Below, in pieces: positions 36,301-44,275 of a DNA stretch of 64,000 nucleotides. The position numbers and the translations under genes were made by a program. This stretch comes from Candidatus Gastranaerophilales bacterium (GTDB lineage Bacteria; Cyanobacteriota; Vampirovibrionia; Gastranaerophilales; Gastranaerophilaceae), in contig CALUQG010000007.1 in the NCBI GenBank assembly GCA_944322855.1, positions 1 to 64,000 on the forward strand, read 5' to 3'. Below the pieces are notes generated by a model. That model searched no databases and was not told where the DNA came from. It saw only the letters and a list, made by a program, of their open reading frames with translations. Within the stretch, counting starts at the first letter, position 1. Each line of letters opens with the position of its first letter.

Positions 36301-36503
36301 AGATTCTTTGCAAATGCAAAATTTCTGCATAAACTCAGTTTTGTATCAGCTTCGATTCCTTTTGAGGTAAGGTATTCTGCTGCGGATAATGCTGCAATAT
36401 TCAGCGCAAAAGCTCTTTTTCTTATTTCTTTATCATCAATTTTTACTGCAACAACTTTAGCTTTATCTATTATTTTTTTATCAATATTTATATTTTCTGC
36501 CAT
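33336..36503 (-). CDS. 1055-aa DUF1822 / anti-sigma zinc finger / acidic linker / TM / TonB-C-like protein
   Basis: Residues ~10-155 resemble the cyanobacterial DUF1822 family (ALNIAALSAAEYLTSKGIEA ... YAYIVIQL ... ILGFV). His198-x3-Cys202-x2-Cys205 is the classical zf-HC2 anti-sigma finger. Residues ~255-860 are an extremely Asp/Glu-rich, low-complexity linker. One membrane helix spans about 868-889, and residues ~945-1055 resemble a TonB C-terminal domain (VIKVSFEIAPDNTMKGMQVLESSG). The N-terminus would be cytoplasmic and the C-terminus periplasmic, a layout suited to signalling across the membrane to the neighbouring sigma factor. SD AGAGGA. Roles are inferred. Confidence 0.75.
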   Translation of the reverse strand: MAENINIDKKIIDKAKVVAVKIDDKEIRKRAFALNIAALSAAEYLTSKGIEADTKLSLCRNFAFAKNLELADVYIDGLRLDVRVTFDETSFCIPKIHDKYDAKPYAYIVIQLGKDLSKAKILGFVPAENLEDAKSNSEYLCYQTAILKPISELKNFLSTIHPKQKIYSSIEHEKIKELCAAFLDDEISESEKVFFIKHIINCPACREIFSDMGDFDVIVSQVKNYHELLNDSTLSVLSGNKKEVDEAIIAGMAVVENEEDEQTTPYASLETEETPFLQEENDILEETASDDANTLEDESLIPPVLPMGVPPIDTLAEVPEKLNDISAEENIINNENENDEFSIIQDTETDTLQNNNNAEETEELIENIQEPDLLLEETEDILSEDLQETEPANIEKLTDGSEDNEESLNDISAETDIEEEKLDDITIVDDTQTSETDLADDASLLETEDIQTLDTLEDVDILQESSEDDLTQLQADETEDTSIQPEITVDENSLNETKEDIENIAQETLPDDEPANLVDNSDDSLELLSSDDDLTLNELEDIQSDENLEPQDNTDEPAQAAIDKLSDDNEINLEQSNLETLDELSENADLPELQEIEDAAVDKLSDGAAPLQNIEESETLTDDLKGEELEMLEPDMLEDFSENENNSQETASVTETTASEERTPFKLTIEGEENEESSTDSLASEQENTIEEQTPQELVYDDEMSNTDSIDNLAEINSQTVQSETSAGQDTDSEIQGLLDDDLLALLSDDNDGSENEPVNEQPLKEPVKEEPTPLQQQVQPPFSQYQNVEEKDDIEEDMIELDEEEENPSQQQPDMSENAAEEISHEDETIESLYSETSVPQQEGDEPAQFELAQEPVSAKTVNATKKIIVGATVLLLLAAGGVGSWLYNNAKNAQDANLDASADGEFFNMQNQGQGEDDQTPAVSQDINKSMTNSFSDKPAAITITKLSWQVSEKLAADASVKEYLQTAGKNIQMNLQNDLANSADINFNNVIKVSFEIAPDNTMKGMQVLESSGSDQIDDIVLRSIKNTLKYISVPKLKDFKSDYFLTLIINF

Positions 36504-36687
36504 TATAATTTTCCTCTGAATATTCCCTATATATTTTTAGATTACATTTAGAAAAAAAATATTCCAAATAATCAAAAAAATATGCTATAATGTAACAAAA
36601 TGTTTCATAATGTATACACATGGCTATTTCATGTGGCAATAAATTTTGTTTCTGTGTTTTGTATTCTTAGAAGTGTGAAGAAAAGGA

Positions 36688-37092
36688 GTGTTTATTATGT
36701 CAGTAAATTTCTCAACAATAACCCCGATGAGTCAATCAACTATTTCAAGAGCACCTGCTTATACAACAGTTGCTGCAAGTGCTGCACCTGCAGCAAGCAG
36801 TCCGATTGATGCAGGCGCACAGGCTCCAAAAAAGAAAAGCCACTGGTTTAGAAATACTTTAATTGCTGCTGCAATTATCGTAGGCGGTGCGACTTTGTTA
36901 AGAGGCAAAGTTGATATGTTCAAAAACTTTGACAAAGCAGGCGAATTATCTAAAGATGCCAAATTTGTTGAACAATTTGCACATTACGCTAAAAAAGGTG
37001 TAGCTGTTGTTGGCGATTTTGTTATGGATTACTGGAACAAGGGTTACAAATGGTTTACAGGACTTTTCCAAAAAGCTCCTAAAGCTGAATAA
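36688..37092 (+). CDS. small single-pass membrane protein, 134 aa
   Basis: No family recognised. An Ala/Ser/Pro/Thr-rich N-terminus (~1-48), one membrane helix (NTLIAAAIIVGGATLL, ~54-70), then a helical tail with aromatic residues. SD AAAGGAG precedes the ATG and a strong terminator follows 24 nt after the stop, so it is a single-gene unit. Confidence 0.75.
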   Translation: MFIMSVNFSTITPMSQSTISRAPAYTTVAASAAPAASSPIDAGAQAPKKKSHWFRNTLIAAAIIVGGATLLRGKVDMFKNFDKAGELSKDAKFVEQFAHYAKKGVAVVGDFVMDYWNKGYKWFTGLFQKAPKAE

Positions 37093-37115
37093 GAGAAACT
37101 GACAATAACATAAAT

Positions 37116-37145
37116 AAAAAACCGGCCTATAAAAGCCGGTTTTTT
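37116..37145. terminator. bidirectional rho-independent terminator
   Basis: AAAAACCGGC and GCCGGTTTTT form a 10-bp stem with T tracts in both directions. It separates the converging 134-aa gene and era. Confidence 0.93.
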
Positions 37146-37186
37146 ATTTTCCTGCTGATTAATTCCATTTTTGGGGTACTGACCAT

Positions 37187-38086
37187 TTATACCCAATTTT
37201 CAATATCCGGGGTCTTTTTTCTCCAGTCTTTTGAAACCTTAACTTTCAACTCAAGATAAACTTTTTTATCCAGCATCTTCTCAAGGTCAGCCCTTGCTTG
37301 AGATCCTATTGTTTTGAGCATTAGTCCTTTTTTCCCAATCATAATTCCTTTCTGGCTTTCATGCTCAACATGAATTGCAGCAAAAATTCTGTCTATATTT
37401 TCCTTCTCTTCGTATTTTTCTATCAGCACTGCTACACTGTGCGGTATTTCATCTTTTGTATTTTTCAAAATTTTTTCACGGATAACTTCCTGTGCAATTG
37501 ACCTCATGCTTTCATCAGTTAAATCTTCTTCGTCATAAATAGCAGGCCCTACAGGGAGTTTTCTCATAATTGTTGAAATCAATGTGTCTATATTCCTGCC
37601 AGTCTGTGCTGAAACTTTTGCTGTGGGAAGATTTGTATCAAAAAGCATTTTGTAAGTGAGTAAATTTTGTTCTTTTTTTATAGGATCTTTCAGCTTATCA
37701 ACCTTGTTTAACACAATAATAATCGGGATTTCAGTTTTTTTAAGGATATTTTCAACAATCCATTTATCCCCTGCCCCTGCAGGCTCTGATACATCAACAA
37801 GAAAAAGTATCAAATCCGCATCAGGTATGGAACATTTTGCTTCATCCATTAAAAATTCACCGAGTTTGTCCAGAGGTTTGTGAATTCCAGGTGTATCTAT
37901 AAAAACAATCTGTCCCTCTTCATTTGTATATATGCCTTTTATTCTGCGTCGTGTTGTTTGTGCCTTGTCTGTAGCAATTGCAATTTTTTGACCGACTATA
38001 GTATTCATAAGTGTCGATTTTCCGACATTAGGCCTTCCTATAACTGCTACAAAGCCTGATTTGAATTCTTTCATAAATAAAACCAT
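37187..38086 (-). CDS. era: GTPase Era
   Basis: 299 aa. Era acts in 16S rRNA maturation and 30S assembly. G1 (GRPNVGKST), G2 region (TTRRRIKG), G3 (DTPG) and G4 (NKVDK) are followed by a KH domain with IGKKGLMLKTIG. The start at 38086 is preceded closely by AAGAAG; an internal ATG at 38074 is an alternative. Confidence 0.97.
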   Translation of the reverse strand: MVLFMKEFKSGFVAVIGRPNVGKSTLMNTIVGQKIAIATDKAQTTRRRIKGIYTNEEGQIVFIDTPGIHKPLDKLGEFLMDEAKCSIPDADLILFLVDVSEPAGAGDKWIVENILKKTEIPIIIVLNKVDKLKDPIKKEQNLLTYKMLFDTNLPTAKVSAQTGRNIDTLISTIMRKLPVGPAIYDEEDLTDESMRSIAQEVIREKILKNTKDEIPHSVAVLIEKYEEKENIDRIFAAIHVEHESQKGIMIGKKGLMLKTIGSQARADLEKMLDKKVYLELKVKVSKDWRKKTPDIENWV

Positions 38087-38132
38087 TTCTTCTTTGTATA
38101 TTACTTTTATAATATCAAAACTATAAAAATAG

Positions 38133-38170
38133 AAAAAGGGCGGAATGTCTTTTGCACTCCGCCCTTTTAA
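38133..38170 (-). terminator. terminator after rpsA
   Basis: Inverted arms GGGCGGA.TG / CA.TCCGCCC with A/T flanks at both ends (AAAAA on one side, TTTT on the other) give a stem that can terminate leftward rpsA transcription before era. Confidence 0.85.
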
Positions 38171-38184
38171 GTTATGAAAAGATA

Positions 38185-39237
38185 TTATTCTTTAATATCT
38201 TTAACGCTCAATGCGATTCTGTGTTCTTGAGGTGTAAATTTTTTGATAAGTACTTTAACTTCATCGCCATTTTTGTATACGTCAAACGGATTTGCGTTTG
38301 AATCTTCCATTTCAGCAACCGGAAGAAGGGCTTCAACACCCGGGAAAATGTTGATAAATGCACCGAAAGAAGTAACTTTGTTTACAGTACCTGTAATTAC
38401 CTGTCCTTCTTCAAATTTATCTTCAATTTCTTCCCATGGATTGTCGCCTATTCTTTTCAAGCTTAAGCTGATTCTTTTCAAATCTTCATCAATTTTAAGG
38501 ACTTTAACTTCAATTTTTTGGCCGAGTGTCAAAACATCTGAAGGGTGTTTAATTCTCTGCCAAGAAATTTCAGAAATAGGAAGAAGTCCGTCTACACCGT
38601 TGATATCGATAAATGCACCGAAATCAGCTATTCTGACTACTTCACCTTCTACAATCTGATCAACTTCAAGGTTTGAAATAACTTCATCAACAAGCTGTTC
38701 TCTTTGTTCAGCAAGAGCCTGTCTTTGTGAAAGAATAAGTTTGTTTCTTTTTGCATCAGCTTCAAGAACTTTAACTTCGATTTCCTGATTCATCAAACCG
38801 TCAAAAGGCATGCCTGTTCTGAGTTGAGATGCAGGAATAAATCCTCTTAAATCTTCAACTTCAACAATAACACCGCCTTTAACAAGAGATACAACTTTTG
38901 CAACGACAGTCTCACCGGAAATTTTTGCATTCTGGAGATTTTGCCATGCCTGAGCACATGCAACTCTTTTGAGAGAAAGAAGCATTCCGTTGTTGTCATC
39001 ATCGTCTTCTTTCAAAATATAGAACTCTTTGCAATCGCCTACCTTAAGTTCATCAAGCATAGAAGAAGGAACTTCTTTGTTAGGCAAAAAGCCTTCTGAT
39101 TTTGCACCGATGTCTACTAAAAATCCATCATTTTCTTTTTTCAAAATCAAGCCTCTTACTACATCTGCAACGCTCAATTTTGAATTGAAAGATTCTTCCA
39201 ATAATTTTTCAAATTCATCCAGTTGTGTTGTTGTCAT
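38185..39237 (-). CDS. rpsA: 30S ribosomal protein S1 (four S1 domains)
   Basis: 350 aa. Four S1 RNA-binding domains are recognisable (DVVRGLILKKENDGFLVDIG; VVAKVVSLVKGGVIVEV; VEGEVVRIADFGAFIDI; ITGTVNKVTSFGAFINI). Domains 3 and 4 are the most canonical, domain 2 is the degenerate one as in other short S1 proteins. Proteobacterial S1 has six domains; cyanobacterial and plastid forms are shorter. It lies 21 bp downstream of ispH, with SD GGAAAA. Confidence 0.92.
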   Translation of the reverse strand: MTTTQLDEFEKLLEESFNSKLSVADVVRGLILKKENDGFLVDIGAKSEGFLPNKEVPSSMLDELKVGDCKEFYILKEDDDDNNGMLLSLKRVACAQAWQNLQNAKISGETVVAKVVSLVKGGVIVEVEDLRGFIPASQLRTGMPFDGLMNQEIEVKVLEADAKRNKLILSQRQALAEQREQLVDEVISNLEVDQIVEGEVVRIADFGAFIDINGVDGLLPISEISWQRIKHPSDVLTLGQKIEVKVLKIDEDLKRISLSLKRIGDNPWEEIEDKFEEGQVITGTVNKVTSFGAFINIFPGVEALLPVAEMEDSNANPFDVYKNGDEVKVLIKKFTPQEHRIALSVKDIKE

Positions 39238-39258
39238 TTTGTTTTTTTCCTTTCATTA

Positions 39259-40137
39259 TTAATATTTTGTATTTAATTTTTCTATTACATTGTGAATTAT
39301 GCTGTCAGGAGTAGATGCCCCTGCAGTAACACCAATATTTTCAGCATTTATTATCAAATCTTTGTAATTATCCAATTCATCATCAGTTTCTATGTGAACA
39401 GTTTTTGTTATGTCAGCGAGAATTTCAGCCAGATGTGTTGTATTTGCACTTTTTCTGCTGCCAACAACTATCATCAAATCAGACTCTTTTGCAAGATTTT
39501 TTGCTTCTGTTTGTCTCAAAGAAGTAGAAGCACAAATTGTATTGAAGATTTTCAACTCTTTTGCAACTGGTAAAAGATAATCTACCACATTTTTTAAGTT
39601 TTCAATTCTTTGCGTAGTCTGCACTACCACACCAACTCTTTTATGCTCTCTAATCTGTTTTTCATAAGTTTTTAATGTCTCAACGTCAGGAGCAACTATG
39701 ACATTCTCACCATGAGTCTGTGCGTTGGCTTTTATGGCACAAACTTCCGGATGTTCGGGCTTTCCGACTATTATTAGCAAAAAACCTTCTTGTACAAGCT
39801 GAATTGCCTTTTGTTGAACCTTTTTCACATCAAGGCATGTCAAGTCTACTATCTCATAGCCCTTATTCCTGGCATCATCAAATACTTCCGGTGCTGCGCC
39901 ATGGCTTCTTATTACACATATTTTTGCACAACAGGTATTTTGACAGGGAAGTTCATCAACAGTATGAATACCAAGCTGCGATAATTCATTGATAACATGT
40001 GAATTATGTATTAATTCACCAAGAACAAATATTTCCTTGTCAGAATTTTCAGATTTTAATTTTTTTGTCGTTTCAACGGCTCTTTTTACGCCGTAACAAA
40101 AACCTGCATGTTTCGCCAGTTTTATAATTTTTTTCAA
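39259..40137 (-). CDS. ispH: 4-hydroxy-3-methylbut-2-enyl diphosphate reductase
   Basis: 292 aa. Last step of the MEP pathway, producing IPP and DMAPP through a [4Fe-4S] cluster. Seen: the first Cys in HAGFCYGVKRAV, HNSHVINEL, IRSHGA, the second Cys in DLTCLDV, STSLRQTEA with a third Cys, and VTAGASTP. The start is TTG at 40137, because no in-frame ATG exists before the conserved first residues. Its product feeds the prenyl synthase at 1767. Confidence 0.95.
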   Translation of the reverse strand: MKKIIKLAKHAGFCYGVKRAVETTKKLKSENSDKEIFVLGELIHNSHVINELSQLGIHTVDELPCQNTCCAKICVIRSHGAAPEVFDDARNKGYEIVDLTCLDVKKVQQKAIQLVQEGFLLIIVGKPEHPEVCAIKANAQTHGENVIVAPDVETLKTYEKQIREHKRVGVVVQTTQRIENLKNVVDYLLPVAKELKIFNTICASTSLRQTEAKNLAKESDLMIVVGSRKSANTTHLAEILADITKTVHIETDDELDNYKDLIINAENIGVTAGASTPDSIIHNVIEKLNTKY

Positions 40138-40333
40138 ACGTTAGTACGTCCATTCTTTCAGACTCACGCTGAATTTGCAAAGCAAATTGACAAAATAGCG
40201 TGGTATTTTATTATTAACATGAACAATTTCTGTTTTCAATACAGCTATTGTTCTTTTGTTTTATCAAACTTTTTGTCATTTTATGATTTGAATTTTAAAA
40301 GTTTTGTTTTTTTACAAAGTATTTTGTGGATAT

Positions 40334-40909
40334 CTAGAATTTTACTTCCGGTGCTTTTTTCTCAGTTTCGCTTATTTCAAAATAGTCTCTTGATTTTATT
40401 CCTATGATTGATGCAATGATACCTGTCGGAAAGGTTCTGATTTTTGCATTCAAAGCCTGAACACTTTCGTTGTAATCTTTTCTTGCTACAGACAATCTGT
40501 TTTCTGTTCCTGCAAGTTCATCCTGCAGGTTAATAAATTGTTTATCCGCTTTCAAATCCGGATATCTTTCCACAATTAGAAGCAGCCTCGAAAGAGCGCT
40601 TGATAATTCATTGTTGCTCTGTTGTATAGCTTTCATGTCATTTTTGCTCATGGCACCGCCGAGTTTTGAACGTGCATCAGCAATATTTGTAAAGACTTCT
40701 TTTTCGTGAGCGGCATAGCCTTTTACTGTTGCAACAAGGTTTGGGATGAGGTCATTACGTCTTTTGAGCTGGTTTTCTACCTGTGCCCATTTTGCGTTTA
40801 CATTTTCATCCATCAATTGCAGATTGTTATAAGTTCCGATGAAAGCTCCAAAGAGCATTATCAAAAGTAAAAATATAACTCCCAAAATAATTAGTCCTGT
40901 TTTTTTCAT
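40334..40909 (-). CDS. LemA family protein
   Basis: 191 aa. An N-terminal membrane helix (~5-27) is followed by the long helical bundle typical of LemA: YNNLQLMDENVNAKWAQVE, RRNDLIPNLV, VKGYAAHE and NLQDELAGTENRLSVARKDYNE. Function not established in general. SD AAGGAG. It ends a three-gene leftward cluster with a nucleotidyltransferase-like gene and a TPM-domain gene; LemA and TPM genes are frequent neighbours elsewhere. Confidence 0.93.
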   Translation of the reverse strand: MKKTGLIILGVIFLLLIMLFGAFIGTYNNLQLMDENVNAKWAQVENQLKRRNDLIPNLVATVKGYAAHEKEVFTNIADARSKLGGAMSKNDMKAIQQSNNELSSALSRLLLIVERYPDLKADKQFINLQDELAGTENRLSVARKDYNESVQALNAKIRTFPTGIIASIIGIKSRDYFEISETEKKAPEVKF

Positions 40910-40921
40910 ATTTATTTCTCC

Positions 40922-41638
40922 TTATATATTATTTACGTATTCTAACAGCTTGGTTAATTCAGATATTATTCTATCGGAAATTTCATATGTTTCTTTTTTA
41001 TTTAATTTACAGTGATTTTCTTTGATACATAATAATTTTTCGAATAATTTTTTGTCAATTGCAGTTATTTCATGAATTTTGTTTATAATCTCGTAAGGTG
41101 ATTTTTGCACGGTAATATCATTTAGCTCCAATATTGCTTTAAATATGGCAATGAAACTTTTTGTAACCGGAACAATGCTTTTTTGTATATTTAAAACCGA
41201 ATCTGCATTCAAAAGATAGTGAGAACGAAAGCGCATGAGCAGATTTTTGGTTTCAGTTTCACACTGTAGTCTCAAATCTTCTTTTTTAACATTTATACTG
41301 CAAATTAGATTTTCTCCGTAAAGAATTTTGTGATTTTTAATAATATCAGAATATTCCATTGCGTAAACATCTGAGGAATTCATCCATTCATCCTCACCCA
41401 TAAATACAGGTTCAGGATTTTTTTTGTCAAAAAGACCCGTTCCCATCCATTTTTTTGCTGCGGCGGATACCTCTTTTACATCTTCACCGTTTAATGTGTC
41501 AGTGATAACCATCAGATTTATATCGCTATCTAATTCTTTCGGTTCAAGATGTGCTTTTGCGCCATAAATAAAAACACTTTTGAGTCTGTTTGGAAATATT
41601 TTTTTTAATTCATTTAAAAAATTATCGAGTTTTTTCAT
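40922..41638 (-). CDS. nucleotidyltransferase-like protein, 238 aa
   Basis: The N-terminal ~110 residues have the polymerase-beta-type fold pattern VFIYGAKAHLEPKELDSDINLMVI: the Asp-x-Asn after Ser corresponds to the metal-binding DxD, but the normal GS dipeptide is replaced by GA. The C-terminal half is helical. It may be an inactive or altered member; the substrate is unknown. The gene sits between the TPM and LemA genes with short spacers, and an SD (AGGATAA) precedes the ATG. Confidence 0.6.
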   Translation of the reverse strand: MKKLDNFLNELKKIFPNRLKSVFIYGAKAHLEPKELDSDINLMVITDTLNGEDVKEVSAAAKKWMGTGLFDKKNPEPVFMGEDEWMNSSDVYAMEYSDIIKNHKILYGENLICSINVKKEDLRLQCETETKNLLMRFRSHYLLNADSVLNIQKSIVPVTKSFIAIFKAILELNDITVQKSPYEIINKIHEITAIDKKLFEKLLCIKENHCKLNKKETYEISDRIISELTKLLEYVNNI

Positions 41639-41661
41639 TTTTTATCCTGTCTGTTAAATAT

Positions 41662-42381
41662 TTACCAGCTTCCTGAGGCACCGCCTCCGCCAAAACCGCC
41701 TCCGCCGCCAAAGCCGCCGAAACCGCCGCTTGAAAAACCGCCTCCGTAGCTTCTGTATCCGCCTACCGGAATAAATAACGGAAATACATTAAATCTTATA
41801 CACAAGAAGATTACAACAAAAATCAACAGCCAAAAACTGTCATCCTGGTGTGAAGGAGAAGCCGGAACAGGTCCGTCATAAGACAGAGTCGTATTATTTT
41901 CTTTTGCAATGATATTTGCAAGTGTATATGCGCCTTTGAATATTCCGTCTTCATAATTGCCTTTGCTGAAATAAGGAAGCATTTCTTCATCACGAATTCT
42001 TCCTGCTTTTCCGTCCGGAATAATACCTTCAAGCCCGTAACCTATTTCTATTCTCATTTTTCTTTCATTTGGTGCAACGAGAATAACCGCACCGTTATCT
42101 TTTCCTTTTTGACCGAGTTTCATTTTTCTGCCGATGTTCAGAGCTGTTTCTTCGACAGTCCTTCCGTCAAGGGAGTTTACAGTGACAACAGCTATATCAG
42201 TTCCTGTCTTTTTTTGTAAATCCCATAGAAAAGAATTTATCAGATTTTCTGTTTTTTCAGGCAGAAGCTGAGCATTGTCGCAAATAAACGCATTAAAATT
42301 GTATGTTTCATCTGCCAGTACAAAATTTCCTGCAAAGGCAAAGAAAGATAATATAAAAAACAGAAATAATTTTTTTATCAT
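41662..42381 (-). CDS. TPM domain protein (YgcG-like) with Gly-rich tail
   Basis: 239 aa. A signal peptide (residues ~1-23), a TPM domain (~28-150; DLQKKTGTDIAVVTVNSLDG, RIEIGYGLEGIIPDG), a membrane helix (~185-205) and a Gly/Ser-rich tail with GGFGGGG repeats. Such proteins are anchored in the inner membrane with the TPM domain outside; function is unclear, and they often neighbour LemA, as here. Confidence 0.9.
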   Translation of the reverse strand: MIKKLFLFFILSFFAFAGNFVLADETYNFNAFICDNAQLLPEKTENLINSFLWDLQKKTGTDIAVVTVNSLDGRTVEETALNIGRKMKLGQKGKDNGAVILVAPNERKMRIEIGYGLEGIIPDGKAGRIRDEEMLPYFSKGNYEDGIFKGAYTLANIIAKENNTTLSYDGPVPASPSHQDDSFWLLIFVVIFLCIRFNVFPLFIPVGGYRSYGGGFSSGGFGGFGGGGGFGGGGASGSW

Positions 42382-42497
42382 AAAGCATTTTGATACTAAT
42401 AATATCTATTGATTATAGTATATTTTGACTTATTTACAACAATCTATAGTATAATAAAACAAGATATAATATCCTTTAATTGAAACAGGAGTAAATT

Positions 42498-43442
42498 TTG
42501 GATAAAAAATATCAAAAAAAAGTTCTTTTTTTAGGCATGCCTGATATGGCTCTTGTCTGTTTATCAAAACTGGTTTATGACGGTTTTAATATAGTTGGAG
42601 TTGTTCCTCCTCACAGGAGTGACGGAACTTATGAATTGATGTGCAATTTTGTTAGAGGATTGAAATTGCCGCTTGTTGAATATCAAAACAAGCTTGATGA
42701 ACTTGATTTTTTACATAAGATAAGGCAGCTCGAGGCTGATATTGCGGTAGTCTGTTCTTATAATAAAAAATTTCCTCCGGAGCTTTTGAAAATTGTAAAA
42801 GGCGGTTTTGTAAACTGCCATCCTTCTTTACTGCCGGATTACAGAGGGGCAAACCCATATAGCAATGTAATTATTAATGATGAAGCAGAAACCGGAGTAA
42901 CTCTTCATTTTATGGATGAAGAGTTTGATACGGGCAATATTATTGCGCAGAAAAAAATGAAAATTGATAAGAATGAAACAATGGGCACACTTTTCAACAA
43001 ATTAAATCTTGTATGTGCTCAAATGATTTCTGATTTTTTGAAAGATTATGAACAAAACTCAAATATACAATCCGTTCCTCAGCCGGATGGAGAATTTAAA
43101 AAAGCGCCGGCAATTGAAGCGAAAAATTTGAAGAATTTCATTGACTGGAGCAAAGATGCATTTTATATTGAACGCTTTATCAGGGCATTGAACCCTTTTA
43201 TATCAGCGATGACAAATTTTCGCGGAGTTTTTGTAAAAATATATTCGGCCGAGTATTCTGATAAAAATCCAAAACAGCCTCCGGGTACTATATGCAAAAT
43301 TAAAGACAACAAAATCGGAGTTGCAACAGGACAAGGTACTTTATATATCAGAGCTTTGCAGTTTGGTTCTTATATGATATGCGATTCAAAAGAATTTATA
43401 GAAAAATTCAAACCACAGGTTGGAGAAAGAATGGGAGTGTAA
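42498..43442 (+). CDS. formyltransferase family protein, second copy
   Basis: 314 aa. The same catalytic signature as at 24468: NCHPSLLPDYRGANP and HFMDEEFDTGN. A C-terminal Fmt-like domain follows (FIRALNPFISAMT onward). The start is TTG, chosen because AGGAG lies 7-11 nt upstream. The stop overlaps the next gene (TAATG). Either this or the paralogue may be the true methionyl-tRNA formyltransferase; the GANP variant and lack of a neighbouring def leave it open. Confidence 0.8.
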   Translation: MDKKYQKKVLFLGMPDMALVCLSKLVYDGFNIVGVVPPHRSDGTYELMCNFVRGLKLPLVEYQNKLDELDFLHKIRQLEADIAVVCSYNKKFPPELLKIVKGGFVNCHPSLLPDYRGANPYSNVIINDEAETGVTLHFMDEEFDTGNIIAQKKMKIDKNETMGTLFNKLNLVCAQMISDFLKDYEQNSNIQSVPQPDGEFKKAPAIEAKNLKNFIDWSKDAFYIERFIRALNPFISAMTNFRGVFVKIYSAEYSDKNPKQPPGTICKIKDNKIGVATGQGTLYIRALQFGSYMICDSKEFIEKFKPQVGERMGV

Positions 43443-44272
43443 TGGACAGATTGAGATTTGTTACTGCAGGACAGCCGATTTGTAACGGTTCCGCAGGATA
43501 TGAAAAAGCTTTTGATATATTGGAAAACCTTAAACTCGACGGATTGGAGCTGGAATTTGTTCATGGTGTTCGAATGACTCCTGCAAACAAAGAAATTGTC
43601 TCACGTGTTTCAAAAGAAAAAGATATGGTGCTGACAGCGCACGGGCCTTATTATATAAATTTGAATTCCAAAGAGGAAGAAAAAATTCAGGCAAGTATAA
43701 CAAGGATTCTTGATACAGCAAGAATGGGCAAAGACCTGGGGGCATTTTCAATTACGTATCATGCTGCTTTTTATATGGGAATGCAGCCTGAAGACGTTTA
43801 TAAAAAAGTTGAAAAATCCATGGAAGTTATTTGTAAAACGCTTGAAAAAGAAGGCAATGACATATGGGTAAGACCTGAAACAACCGGCAAGCCGACTCAA
43901 TGGGGAAATCTGGAAGAAATAGTTAAACTTTCACGTGATTTTAAGCAGGTTCTGCCATGTGTTGATTTTTCTCACCTTCACGCAAGAACAAACGGAAAAT
44001 ATAATACTTATGATGAATTTTGTGCGATTTTTGAATATATAGGAAAAGAACTCGGAACCTCTGCTTTGGAAAACTTTCATGCTCACATTGCGGGTATTGA
44101 ATATGGTGAAAAAGGAGAAAAGAAGCATTTGCTTTTGCATGAAAGTGATATGAATTACAAAGATCTTATGAAAGCCTTTAAACAATTTGATGTAAAAGGT
44201 GTCATAGTCTGCGAAAGCCCGATTATGGAAGATGATGCTGTTATTTTAAAAGAGTTTTACAACAGTCTTTAA
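43442..44272 (+). CDS. endonuclease IV-like TIM-barrel protein (AP endonuclease family 2)
   Basis: 276 aa using the ATG at 43442, which overlaps the previous stop codon; an upstream in-frame extension to 43379 lies within the previous gene and is rejected. Metal-ligand motifs fit the Nfo/xylose-isomerase-like barrel: LTAHGPYY, YHAAF, RPETTGK, CVDFSHLHA and HAHIAGIEYGEKGEKKH. Archaeal-type Nfo homologues look similar. Likely a DNA repair AP endonuclease, with sugar isomerase as the alternative. Confidence 0.82.
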   Translation: MDRLRFVTAGQPICNGSAGYEKAFDILENLKLDGLELEFVHGVRMTPANKEIVSRVSKEKDMVLTAHGPYYINLNSKEEEKIQASITRILDTARMGKDLGAFSITYHAAFYMGMQPEDVYKKVEKSMEVICKTLEKEGNDIWVRPETTGKPTQWGNLEEIVKLSRDFKQVLPCVDFSHLHARTNGKYNTYDEFCAIFEYIGKELGTSALENFHAHIAGIEYGEKGEKKHLLLHESDMNYKDLMKAFKQFDVKGVIVCESPIMEDDAVILKEFYNSL

Positions 44273-44275
44273 AAT

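Noticed and set aside
43379-43441. N-terminal extension of the endonuclease IV-like protein
   Set aside because: The extra 21 codons lie inside the formyltransferase gene in another frame; ATG at 43442 overlaps its stop with GGAG upstream.
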